This document shows positions 10,300 through 21,159 of a stretch of DNA of 64,000 bases, in pieces (position 1 is the stretch's first letter; each line of letters opens with the position of its first letter). The stretch is from Apostichopus japonicus (taxonomy: Eukaryota > Echinodermata > Holothuroidea > Aspidochirotida > Stichopodidae). Under the pieces are notes generated by a model that worked only from the letters and a program-made list of their open reading frames with translations, had not been told where the DNA came from and did no database searches. The position numbers and the translations under genes are program-made. The DNA lies in contig NC_092576.1 of the NCBI RefSeq assembly GCF_037975245.1, positions 26,363,611 to 26,427,610 on the forward strand, read 5' to 3'.

Positions 10300-11563
10300 A
10301 AATATAAATATTTACATATATTTAATACTAACTTTTAAAGTAGGAAGACACGTCTACAGTTACAAGTGGGGTTATCCAACGAACGTTGAGAAGACAAATA
10401 CAATACGCGGACATATTCGTGTCTCCACGTTGTTTTACCACTTATTTACTGTGCTTAAATATGCGTTGTTCAACTTCCCATTCCAGCACAGTAACATCGT
10501 TCAATACAATGCAAAGTTGGAATGTTGCACTATATTTTGGTTGTTGTATATATATATTTTTAGACAAATACATCCAAAAACGGGATGATGTTTTTATTAA
10601 GTTACCACCATTACATTTAAAATGTACTTCTTTATTCGTTCTCGTGATCATTTCTCCCGAGTTCACCTGTTGTGAGTATATAAGTAAGGTTGTATCACCC
10701 ACCCCTCGGCTATGAATTTTAACTGTAGAGTAGCAACAGCCTAGGCATAGTCCTAAGCAGTGAGTAGAAGCTTACAATGGCCGAACTCAAGGCGGACTAT
10801 ATTGGCAGCCTGGGTTACACTAGACTACGCCCTTTTTTCAACGTAGGCCACAATTAGGGGGCCGTGTCATTCCACCATCGGCAAAGCACTTGTATGGCGG
10901 AAAAGCTCATTTACTGTAGGTGTAGCCTACAATATGCACTGTATATGTTTCGCTATACTCTACCTATACCATAGGCCTGCCAAATCCACAAAATCGGTCA
11001 TTTAATAATAAACAATGAACCACAAGTAATTCGATTTATTCAAACAACTATTATATATTTGAAGACAGTGTATCGATTCTTTCGAACTTACCATTAAAAC
11101 TATTAAATCAACATATAGTAATGTACAATAAAGACTGTATTTATTCCCCGATCTTGTCTTAACCATAACTCAGTCTATCCAGCGGACTGTAATAAGCCCA
11201 CAGAATTATTTAAGTTATTCTAGAGCAGAAATATTTGCAGATTCTAAAAATGAACATTATTTTCCACGAAATACAATCATTTTCCAGATATGATCCAAAG
11301 TTTGAGGCTTATGGGAGCCGCCATATTTGATCATTTTGTTTTTTCATACCTTTTCTGTTGCCAACTTATAGAAGACAAATAATCTTTGTAACCATTGTTT
11401 TTTTTATGAATATAATTGCGTATTTACTTCCTTGTAAATTAGAATATTTGTATTTGTGCTTTTTCCATCGATATAATTTGTTTCACTGCTTGAAAAGAAT
11501 AGAATACGGTGGAAAACAAATACTCTTACTCTCGATAAGATCGTCATCAGTTCCGCGAAGAAA
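10300..11563. other. No gene seen
   Basis: AT-rich sequence with overlapping short frames on both strands (about 10386-10715) that carry no recognisable motif. I can support no gene or repeat here. Confidence 0.5.
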
Positions 11564-13052
11564 AACCAGAATGCAAAATGCATTGAGGTTTCGATGACTT
11601 CAATGCACTAGACTTCTGCTTGTTAGTATAACCAGAACTAGCTGTTACAATAACACTATGGCATGCTAACACAGGTCAGTCTGTACGTGGTTATACACAC
11701 CTCCATCAAAAACAGTAGGGTTCTTGTACTCAATTTTATGAATCCGCACACCAAGTATTACAAACCAAACCAAATCTCTAATAACTTCGCACATTAAGGT
11801 TGCAGAGGAGTCTACTTATGGACAATTTAGATTGGAATATGCCCACAAAACTTCAAAGAATCAACTTGAAAGAAGCTAATACAGGTCACTGGAGGTCAAC
11901 CTGAGGTCAAAGGTCACCCAAATGCAGGTCTACTATTGTATTACAATAGCTTAACTCCCAACCTTAATGGACATTTGGTTCTCTAGTTATTGCAAAAATA
12001 CTAGTTTTTGACCCCTGATTGACCTTTGTTGACATTGGATCACATGACTGTTATGTTTTGAAACAATCCCTTACCCCATTCACAACTAGTCCCAAAATAT
12101 CAACCTTGTCACACCCTGTCAATGGTAGTTTCACAAATTATTGAGAAAAACTAGGCCAACATTACAGCCAACTCCATGGAGTGAAAGCAAATCTCAAGTT
12201 CACAGGTGCTTGACCTAGTTTCTCCTTGGCAGCTGGCCAAGAAATGTTTTGAAATTCGTGGTACCTGTGCAACTTACATCCAACCAGAACTACCAATGAT
12301 CTACAAATATTTTCTAGAGAAGGCATGCTTCGCCATTCAAGTGCACTATTCCATCGAAATCACATCAACTCTTTAGCAAAATATCCATACGGATGAGTCA
12401 CAAGTGTTGAAGTAGCTCTAGCACTTTTATATATCTATGGTCTGCAAGCAAGCCTTGGAAGACACTGTACATGTATGTAGATATGTACATAGCAATTCAG
12501 GACTTCTAGCGACACACTTAAGTCAATGGGGATATTGTCGCGAGTTCAGATTCAAATCTACGGATGCCCGTACGATCATTTTCAATTGTCAGTAGGCTCT
12601 CCTTTTCTTATGAGGCGAATCGCCCATGTCATATACTTATAGGCTGGACGATGGGAGATACCGTATATTATGAAAAGGTTTTAACAAGTTGACCCCTGGT
12701 GACCCTAAATGACCTTCGATATCCACCAAAAACGATAGGCTTTTTGTACTTAATGTGGTCAACCTATATACCAGAAATGAAATCAATCCAAGCTTTGCTT
12801 CTTGAGATATCATGTTTACAAGCTTTTCACTATTTGACCCCTGGTGACCCCAAGTGACCTTTGACCTACACCAAAAACAATAGGCTTCTTGTACTCAATA
12901 AGATACTCCTATGTACCAAATATGAGAACTGTCCAAGCTTCCCTTCTTGAGATATCGTGTTTACAAGCTGGGCGTCACAAACGCACACACACACACACAC
13001 ACATACATACACGCATGATTGCAAAGGTTACGATTATCATCGAAACCAAAAA
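11564..13052 (+). repeat. Left arm of a large inverted repeat (about 1.49 kb)
   Basis: Starts at 'aaccagaatgcaaaatg' and runs to 'cgaaaccaaaaa'. It is the near-identical reverse complement of 14810-16310. The arm contains related internal units of about 170 bp, each built from 'gaccyctggtgacc', 'caccaaaaacratagg', 'tgtacyyaat', 'cttcttgagatatc' and 'gtttacaagc', and ends with a (CA)n stretch. Perfect AGGTCAAAGGTCA direct repeats lie at 11904-11916 and, reversed, at 12855-12867. No coding capacity. It is either half of a foldback-like element or one of two inverted copies of one repeat. Confidence 0.85.
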
Positions 13053-14809
13053 CGATAAACAACTTGAAGCGTACCTCGAAGAAACGAACTTCTAACCTCG
13101 AATTCACTGTTTCATTGGTCATATTTCGTAAAAGCAAACATATTTTTTGGCTTATGTTTTATATTATTTTTGGCTTGCAGACATAAGTTTTGGAGCTTGC
13201 TTTCCAACAATTTATTCGACACAAAAAGAAACTGCCACTTGCAGCCCGGGCTCAAATGAAGAACAGGTGAGGTTTATCTTAATAATTGCTTTTTAACAAT
13301 TAAAAGTAGGCAACCCTACACTACTTTCATGTTGCTGTCTATCTTGCTTTTAATTTTGAAAAATTATTCTCAGTCACCACGTTCCTTTAAACGTCAATTA
13401 AGCGAGGTTTACATAAGTGATTATTGATCCATAATACTTTTTAGAAATCTTTCTTTGTTTATATCGTTAACACTGATAACTTCATTATTTTCCTTCTTTA
13501 GGGAGTGGCTCTACTCGATAAGCCTTTCAGGTTTTTAGATCACTTCCTTTCTCTTTATACTCAATTTCATATCTGTAAACGTTTGTATGACATACAATGT
13601 ACCGTATATTGAGATGAAATGAAATTTGTAATAGGAAGTGAAAACTGAGTTTCTTCATAAAATAAACCATTTCTTATAAATTTTTGTATGATTGACATGA
13701 TTAATGAGTTTCTTAGTTAATAAAAAAATGTAAAAGGCTATTCAATCTATGTACCCTGCATGCTTTCAGTTCTGCAGGTTTTGGAAGAGTTTAACGAATA
13801 TGCGCAGTAAATCAACACAGCATTTACACCGTTGCACTCTATCAAATACTGCTTTACATTTTCAAGTTTTCTTCATTCAAGACACATTTAGCCCATGGAT
13901 CTCCACTTTGAAGATCTTCGAAATGTGGTGCATAGAATGTATCCAATTTTGAAGCTGCAACAGCTCAGTTGAGCACTTTTCCAACAGCCAAGCTCAATGC
14001 AACATAAAAGCAATGGAATCCTAAAATAATCCTATTCAATATGTTAAATATGATTGTTTTCCTTTTATTTCAACAGGCAGAAAAGACGCATGGCTTATTG
14101 ACAGATAAATTTGTGGGCAAGCAGAGGTCAACCCTTAGGAAAAAGGAAAGTCTTACCTTCTTGCTGTGTCATGCGAATCAGGGCAGAATTTCCAGATGAC
14201 ACCTACTCGGGGTACCTTGAAGTACAAGAGGCATTAACTATGGATTAAAAGGTGATTTTTCTTTCAATTTTCTATAATGGTGTATAGCCCTGCTTGTGTG
14301 TGTGACTTTATTTTCTTGAAAGAATTGTATAAACAATTATTTGGTTCAAATTTAATATCAGTTCTACTGTACTGCACATTTAGAGAGCTGCATTTAGGTA
14401 AATCATGACGCAGAAGAACTACATGCCATTTGGCTGGCAATAATAGGTCGGATAAAAAATGCCAAAGTATTCCTTTTAATTGAAACATAATTAACAGTGA
14501 GGCATCCTTGCTAAACATGAAATTTATTTGTTTTTCTGTTATAATTTTGGTGTTATCAGAGGAATTTTTCTTGCAGATCAGAAGATATCGCATTGGTTCA
14601 CATGAATTCTTGAATTATTATAACTCAAGATTTGGGTTTCTTTCATATTTAGTGATAGCTGTGTAACTGACTGATGACAAAGGACAGCACAGTATGTCTT
14701 TTATGACATTGGGAGCTTTTAATTTAAATTCATTGTTATCATTTTATTGCAGCTGATCGGGACAGAAAAAGCACTGTATGTTAAATTGCCTACAACAAAA
14801 TCGACAGCA
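13053..14809 (+). repeat. Spacer of the inverted repeat, with a copy of the P2X7-C-like segment
   Basis: About 1.76 kb of unique loop. Its 13310-13350 and 13797-14655 parts are homologous, in opposite orientation, to 31090-32045. Relative to that copy about 450 bp (13352-13796) is extra here. It includes the P2X7-C-like exon at 14077-14248. The inner edges of the arms are sharp, so the arms flank this segment rather than share sequence with it. Confidence 0.65.
14077..14248 (+). pseudogene. P2X7-C-like exon, second half of the domain, with one stop
   Basis: An acceptor (tttcaacag) at 14068-14076 opens an exon reading QKRRMAY, stop, QINLWASRGQPLGKRK, LPSCCVMRIRAEFPDD, YSGYLEVQEALTMD, then TAA. 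LPSCC..(I)R..FP...YSG matches the end of the P2X7 C-terminal domain (PSCCVW.IR..FP...YTGF). The TGA at codon 8 corresponds to CGA in the reverse copy at 31.5 kb, so it is a private C-to-T change. The first half of the domain is not seen next to it. Role unknown; such domains are frequent in invertebrate repeats and multicopy genes. Confidence 0.55.
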
Positions 14810-16310
14810 TTTTTGGTTTCGATGATAATCGTAACCTTTGCAATCATGCGTGTGTGTATGTGTGTGTGTATGTATGTGTGTGTGTGTGTGTGTGCGTTTG
14901 TGACGCCCAGCTTGTAAACACGATATCTCAAGAAGGGAAGCTTGGACAGTTCTCATATTTGGTACATAGGAGTATCTTATTGAGTACAAGAAGCCTATTG
15001 TTTTTGGTGTAGGTCAAAGGTCACTTGGGGTCACCAGGGGTCAAATAGTGAAAAGCTTGTAAACATGATATCTCAAGAAGCAAAGCTTGGATTGATTTCA
15101 TTGCTGGTATATAGGTTGACCACATTAAGTACAAAAAGCCTATCGTTTTTGGTGGATATCGAAGGTCATTTAGGGTCACCAGGGGTCAACTTGTTAAAAC
15201 CTTTACATAACATACGGTATCTCCCATCGTCCAGCCTATAAGTATATGACATGGGCGATTCGCCTCATAAGAAAAGGAGAGCCTACTGACAATTGAAAAT
15301 GATCGTACGGGCATCCGTAGATTTGAATCTGAACTCGCGACAATATCCCCATTGACTTAAGTGTGTCGCTAGAAGTCCTGAATTGCTATGTACATATCTA
15401 CATACATGTACAGTGTCTTCCAAGGCTTGCTTGCAGACCATAGATATATAAAAGTGCTAGAGCTACTTCAACACTTGTGACTCACCCGTATGGATATTTT
15501 GCTAAAGAGTTGATGTGATTTCGATGGAATAGTGCACTTGAATGGCGAAGCATGCCTTCTCTAGAAAATATTTGTAGATCATTGGTAGTTCTGGTTGGAT
15601 GTAAGTTGCACAGGTACCACGAATTTCAAAACATTTCTTGGCCAGTTGCCAAGGAGAAACTAGGTCAAGCACCTGTGAACTTGAGATTTGCTTTCACTCC
15701 ATGGAGTTGGCTGTAATGTTGGCCTAGTTTTTCTCAATAATTTGTGAAACTACCATTGACAGGGTGTGACAAGGTTGATATTTTGGGACTAGTTGTGAAT
15801 GGGGTAAGGGATTGTTTCAAAACATAAGTCATGTGATCCAATGTCAACAAAGGTCAATCAGGGGTCAAAAACTAGTATTTTTGCAATAACTTGAGAACCA
15901 AATGTCCATTAAGGTTGGGAGTTAAGCTATTGTAATACAATAGTAGACCTGCATTTGGGTGACCTTTGACCTCAGGTTGACCTCCAGTTACCTGTATTAG
16001 CTTCTTTCAAGTTGATTCTTTGAAGTTGTGGGCATATTCCAATCTAAATTGTCCATAAGTAGACTCCTCTGCAACCTTAATGTGCGAAGTTATTAGAGAT
16101 TTGGTTTGGTTTGTAATACTTGGTGTGCGGATTCATAAAATTGAGTACAAGAACCCTACTGTTTTTGATGGAGGTGTGTATAACCACGTACAGACTGACC
16201 TGTGTTAGCATGCCATAGTGTTATTGTAACAGCTAGTTCTGGTTATACTAACAAGCAGAAGTCTAGTGCATTGAAGTCATCGAAACCTCAATGCATTTTG
16301 CATTCTGGTT
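14810..16310 (-). repeat. Right arm of the large inverted repeat (about 1.50 kb)
   Basis: Reverse complement of 11564-13052 with few differences, for example a longer (GT)n run at 14849-14895 and scattered single-base changes. It carries perfect AGGTCAAAGGTCA at 15011-15023 and its reverse at 15960-15972, mirroring the left arm. Confidence 0.85.
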
Positions 16311-16920
16311 GAAAAAGGTAGGGGAGATTTCTTCGCCTGAATCTTCTCAAAAGAAAAGATATGACAGAGGCTTGATATGTCCAAGGCTCTGCTCGAAGCC
16401 CATGTATGCAACAATGGTAAGATTCTTAGGTTAGACCTGGGCCTAAATTTAGCCTATGCTATGTTAGGTCATAGTATTCTATGCTTAGTCTTCACTGTAT
16501 ATGAAATTTGGAAGGATATGAAGGTCTACGTTTTATTTGGACATGTTGTTATTTATCATAATTGCCTACAAGTAAAACAGGGCTATACTCCCCTTCCCCC
16601 AGGCCTATCAAATCAAATGCATGATTGTGGATTATGAGTACCGGTACTGTAAAACAAATTGTGGGGAAAAATATTCTGATGCAGTCCTGCTAGTAGTCAG
16701 TGTTCACCACTTCAAATGTACTTGCCAACTGCATGTACCACCCCCATAGAATTTCAGCAGGCTTAGGCCTATGCTAAACAATGACTTTTCTTTTACATTT
16801 TTTATAGGGTCCCTTCGAATAATGGCAGCAAAATTGACCTTGTCTGCTCCGAGGGCAAAACAGGGACACCCTTTCGGACTTCTTGCAAAAGCGCTTTTGA
16901 TAAATCGTTCGATATAAATC
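16311..16920. other. No gene seen
   Basis: Short open frames on both strands without motifs. The minus strand has an open run next to the LINE fragment (from 16920 downward), but it no longer matches ORF1 after EEPEFL. Confidence 0.5.
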
Positions 16921-17380
16921 AAGGAATTCCGGCTCCTCGTATCCGGTCACCTCCGGACCTTCATGGCGGGTCACGTAAAAAGCACTTCCGGACCTTCACT
17001 CCCTCAACTCCCTCCAACACATGGACGCCTCGGACGCGGACAGCCTCCGAGGTGAATCTTACATCAAAACAATTCATACCCCGGAGAGGTTTACGCTGGA
17101 GCGCGTCAACCTCTCCAGGGACCTTTAAACCAACAGAACGCAAAACTAAAAAACTTGTCCGGGGACGACCTTAACCTCGCCCGAAAAACTCAACAATACG
17201 ATTTTGCTGTCACGGCGAACTGCCATGACAGCTAGGGGTGTGGCAAGCCACGCACCTACCAAAGCCAAAACTACACTAAACAAACTACAAACTATTGAAA
17301 GGCCAACGTAAAAAACACAAAGTGTGTGGTGAACGAAAAGTGGAGAGCAGCCGAAAACACGTTCGCACTCCACGAAAACC
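16921..17380 (-). pseudogene. LINE ORF1 fragment, copy C
   Basis: On the minus strand, from about 17380, the leader and ORF1 start are seen (LATPLAVMAVRRDSKIVLL, then SVGLKVPGEVDALQRK, MNCFDVRFTSEAV, HVLEGVEGVKV). The frame then jumps to VTGYEEPEFL, so the region between residues about 78 and 112 of ORF1 has been deleted. Homology ends after that. A frameshift lies near 17145. The deletion joint holds a separate tiny insertion (16963-16986). No 3' end of this copy is present. Confidence 0.75.
16952..16997 (+). mobile_element. 24-bp LINE insertion consisting only of the 3' terminus
   Basis: Between two perfect 11-bp direct repeats TCCGGACCTTC (16952-16962 and 16987-16997) lies a 24-bp insert. 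It contains CGGGTCACGTAAAAAGCAC, exactly the last 19 bases of the ORF2-bearing copy ending at 33281. It sits in the opposite orientation to the ORF1 fragment around it. A direct repeat plus a 3'-end-only insert is what target-primed reverse transcription leaves when it stops almost at once. Confidence 0.75.
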
Positions 17381-17439
17381 AATTACCAATTGACAGATTC
17401 AAGATGATGTAATGGCTTCAATAGGTAAATTTGAAATGC

Positions 17440-17720
17440 TTTTTGTGCCAAAGAACACTTGTCTATGTTTCCTAACCTCTCAGTACTGGCCAAAATATAC
17501 AAAACTATCCCTCCACACACAGCTGACTGTGACCAAGGGACTTCATTAAAATGAAAATGGTGAAAACTGATCACAGGAACAAAATGAGAGAGGACACACT
17601 AGAATGTCTCATGAGAATCACCATTGCTGGTCCAGCTCAAGAGAACTATCCATTTTTGGATGCAGTCAAACTATGGGCCACCAACAAAGAGAGGAGATAC
17701 AGGCTGAAACTGTACCACTT
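17440..17720 (+). pseudogene. hAT transposase C-terminal fragment
   Basis: Reads PNLSVLAKIYKTIPPHTADC, then, after a 1-nt shift near 17550, MKMVKTDHRNKMREDTLECL, MRITIAGPAQ and DAVKLWATNKERRY. This is the C-terminal dimerisation block of hAT transposases and of host proteins derived from them (pattern L.P..TA.CE.GFS..K..K...RN.M....L..L..I...GP). Only this block is present, and the frame change plus the lack of upstream domains mark it as a relic. It is unrelated in position to the hAT MITE at 5.4 kb. Confidence 0.65.
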
Positions 17721-18229
17721 TACCTGTCCACTTGGCATCTTTATTAATGCCATAATGAACAAGAAAACTTGTAGTATAGTCCGTCTATCCCCGCAATTGG
17801 GTCCGTCTTACCCCCCCCCCATGGGGCAAGACGGTCACAGGAGGCCTTTTTAACTTTTTGGAAATATCTCCAATTAAAAGTTCATAATCATCAAACCAAC
17901 TTTGGTATGAAGTTGCTGTTTTACTCCTGAAGACGAATACGCCGAAGAAAACTGTCACATCTGAGCTTTAGCCTGTATAAGAAGTACATGAGAGATTGCA
18001 TGCTCAAAAAGTGCTATAACGATGACAAAGAAGATATATCAACAAAGAAGACGTGTCAATTAAGGGTACAGAACGGTACGACGAAAGCGCCGCTACTAAC
18101 CGGATATGTAACGATAGACAGTCAGAAGAAGAGACTAATGATCTGGTTCTATTTCAGGTGCGTGAGATTATCCACTTCTCCTGATACCACAGACCATGTA
18201 GAACGCTAAAATTTAACGTGCACAGATGT
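17721..18229. other. No gene seen; G/C-tract motif
   Basis: No supported gene. Around 17780-17835 there are clustered copies of 'gtccgtcttaccc' and its inverse 'ggggcaagacgg' with a poly-C run, similar to the motif near 7081. This could be a transposon end; I could not find matching partners. Confidence 0.4.
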
Positions 18230-19418
18230 CTTCCGATGATAGGTCGTGGAATATGTAACAGTGGTAACTCATGTTGGTTTGCAGATATCATCTAGGCTAT
18301 TAAAATTACAGACACTGGACAGATATTGAAGAACACCTTCCCCGACGATTGGCACATTTGCTGACGGAATCAGGCGGTTCCTTTTTGAATTAGAAGAGGA
18401 CATTAGGCGACGTAATAGTTAGGCACGCAATAAAGGCGATTGCTAAAGAAGACCGTGGTCCTTTGACCAATATTTCGATTCAGCAGGATGCCAGTGAGTT
18501 TTTTCGCACGCTGCGTTAGTGATGCCATTCAAAGGGGAAATGTCGAAAGTAACACACCACTCATGACAAGGACTTTTCATTCTGAAATAATCTCTTCTTT
18601 GAATTGTGGCAACTCAGAGAGGCGACAGCAGTCACTTCCTATGCTCTCACACAGATAGCACAGAGGCTGAGAGAAATGTTAGCGCTGTATTTCAAGACGG
18701 GGTTCGAGAGGAAGTATTGTGCGATGAATGTAACCAGGTGAAAGGAGCATACAGCTATGAAATTCACAAACTTCCTCCATGTCTTGTTCTAAATGGAAAT
18801 CGTACCAGGGCAGGTGGACGAAAGAGCAAAGTTTCTGTAACTTCTTTAATATCGCTGGAGATTGCAGACTCTCAATTGAATTTTTCCCATGCATGTTACG
18901 CAGGATATCATTATAAACTGGTATCTGCGGTCGGATACCAAGACGAAGATTGCAGGAGCGGTCATTACTATATCTATACGTTTAGGTGCAACGGAGTGGT
19001 CCGTCATAACGACGAAGCGATCGCAGACATAGCGGTGAATGACGTAATTCTCTTCTATGAGCTTTCGTCTGAGAGCAGTGACACAACATGGTTCACGGAG
19101 AAAGACGAAGAAATACCTAAGTTGGAAGAGGAGAATGTTCCACTGTCGGAAGGTAAAACTGCGGACAACAGAGTAAACGGTACTACTGAAAAACCGCAAG
19201 TAAAGACACTTGATAACGCCGAGGTGCTTGAAAAGACGATTGGCCAGGAAGACGAGTCTGGGCATGTCCCAATCAGTCTGGAAACGCTTTACTCGTTAAA
19301 TGCTTGCCAGGTATATGGCAAATATGTTTCGATTGACGAAAACGATTGGAAAAACAGGCAAAAGCAGGCAAAAGGACAAGCAGGCAAAAGGGTACACAAT
19401 TATCTTTACAATGGGTAA
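18230..19418 (+). pseudogene. Ubiquitin-specific protease (USP, C19) domain, frameshifted
   Basis: Three USP signatures occur in the right order but in three frames. The Cys box GRGICNSGNSCWFAD (18242-18286) has the catalytic Cys. The QQDASEFFRTLR block is at 18481-18516. A long open part (18606-19418, 270 aa) has the zinc pair LCDEC, YEIHKLPPCLVL, GRKSKV, SGHYYIYTF with the catalytic His (residue 120), VVRHNDEAI and ILFYEL. That covers nearly a complete USP catalytic domain of reduced length. Stops and shifts near 18290-18600 inactivate it. The acidic tail after residue 155 leads into a degenerate transposase-like region, so the two may have been one gene. It has no introns in the part read. 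Confidence 0.75.
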
Positions 19419-19689
19419 AAATTTTTATAGGGCTCCGGCAATCAAACCTATTCTGTACCTTGATGTTCAAGAGACACCGTGTTTCCAAGAAGGGCAGCAA
19501 GACTGTTTCCGATAACATATTAAATGCTTACGCATATTGCTCTCAACGACCGACATGGACCGTTTCGGCAAGACTCTCGATGGCCAGTAACCTAAAGTGC
19601 ATGGTGTTATACAGGCCGGGTCAAACACGAAACAGATGAGACATCACAGCGTCCCGATGAACGGTAAACGCTGCTAAATGAATTGTGGA

Positions 19690-20460
19690 TTAGCCATTGT
19701 CCATCGCGTTTGCACACGGAACGTCTCGAAAACTTGACGAGCATACATTGGCTAGCGGAAACCTCACCGGAGTATGTGTCGATGGCTCTGCCTCTCCGAG
19801 CTATATAGTCTCCTTTACGGACGCTGGGGTTCGCCTCTGCCATGAGCTCGCAAAGACAGTGCCATTGCACTGGGATGCAACGGGTTCAGTGGCATGGAAA
19901 GATGGCAAGAAGGAACATCTGTACTATGCTATTGTTTCCCAAATCCATGTCCCATAGCAGAGCTGATTCAACTGATCAGTCTGAGCCAACTATATCGACC
20001 TGGATTCAGTTGTTAAGATACAGAGAGAAGAGCATGTACGGGTTTAGAAACCTAACAAACTCTTGTTTAATATCAAGCGATTGGAGCCTTCCATTGTTTG
20101 TATCTTCACTTAAGGTTTTCTCGGGAGAAACGATGATGCAGTACCTGGAGAGAAGCTGGAGAATCGTGAGCGGTGTGTTGCTTCTGACGAAGACTTGAAC
20201 GGCATGGCATGGTGGTACACAATGGCTTTTGCCACTTCGTGAAGGACGGCAAAAAGTACTTCCGTAAGTACTATAAGAAAGAAAACTCGTGGTTTGTCAT
20301 GTGCCTGTTTCGTCTTCTCGCAGAAATTCGCTTGTTGGGAAAAAAAAATCGATTTGCATTGTCCTTCGAGCGGAACTCTATCACCGATCTGTCAACTGCT
20401 CATGCAGTAAATGTTCTTCACCCTTCGCAGTCGAGATTCCTCGGAAATCACATTGACTGA
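19690..20460 (+). pseudogene. Degenerate DDE-type transposase-like reading frame
   Basis: Scattered over frames one reads VPLHWDATGSVAWKDGKKE and LYYAIV (19859-19940), then DQSEPTISTWIQLLRY, KSMYGFRNLTN, LISSDWSLPLFVSSLKVFS and YLERSWRIV (to about 20170). The D in the HWDATGSV block and the D in SSDWSLP fit the first two acidic residues of an RNase-H-like transposase core known from multicopy invertebrate proteins. Its superfamily I cannot name with confidence. Many stops. It follows the USP relic on the same strand with no clear boundary. Confidence 0.45.
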
Positions 20461-21158
20461 AACTAGGAAGCAGAAATCAATCCTTTGAAGCAGACAAACG
20501 AGAAGATGCACAGAAGAGGATGCTTTCATTCAGGAAGTGTCGAATTTCAAGACACTATGTAACAAAATAGACAACGACGTGAAGGAATTTTTTTAAAGTT
20601 AAGAGACGCAGTGTGCAACGAGACAGGCTAGCGAAGCGCCATACGGTGTCTTGTAATGGCCATTAATTATTATAAGTCTGACAAGAGGTACATTAGTTTT
20701 ACATTTAATTATAATCATAATTATCTCATTTTAAAATAACCTCGCAATTTAAAGAAGAAAAAATCGTGGTTTGTCATGTGCCTGTTTTGTCTTCTCGCAG
20801 AAGTTCGCTTGTTGGAAGACTTTCGAGAACTGATATATTGGATTTGCATTGTCCTTCGAGCGGAACTCTACTCACCGATCTGTCAACTTCTCATGAAGTA
20901 AATCTTGTTCACCCTTCGCAGTCGAGATTCCTCGGAAATCACATTGACTGAAAACGTTGTCATTGACAACGAGTACTAGGAAGAAGAAATCAATCCTTTG
21001 AAGCAAACACAAAGGAGAAGATGCACAGAAGAGGATGCTTTAATTCAGGAAGTGTCGAATTTCAAGAAACTGTCACAAAATAGACGCAATTTGCAACAAG
21101 ACAGGCTAGCGAATCGCCATAATCATAACTATCTCATTTTAAAATAACCTCGCAATTT
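20281..21158 (+). repeat. Imperfect tandem duplication inside the transposase relic
   Basis: 20281-20752 and 20765-21158 repeat the same sequence: 'tcgtggtttgtcatgtgcctg', 'gattcctcggaaatcacat', 'agaagaggatgctttcatt' and 'ctcattttaaaataacctcg' occur in the same order in both. Indels distinguish them: the second copy has an extra 'gttgtcattgacaacgag' block, and part of the first is missing from it. The duplication adds to the decay of the coding frame. Confidence 0.75.
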
Positions 21159-21159
21159 G

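Noticed and set aside
12978-13016. (CA)n and the matching (GT)n at 14849-14895 as a CRISPR or regulatory array
   Set aside because: Simple microsatellites inside the inverted-repeat arms; no spacers.
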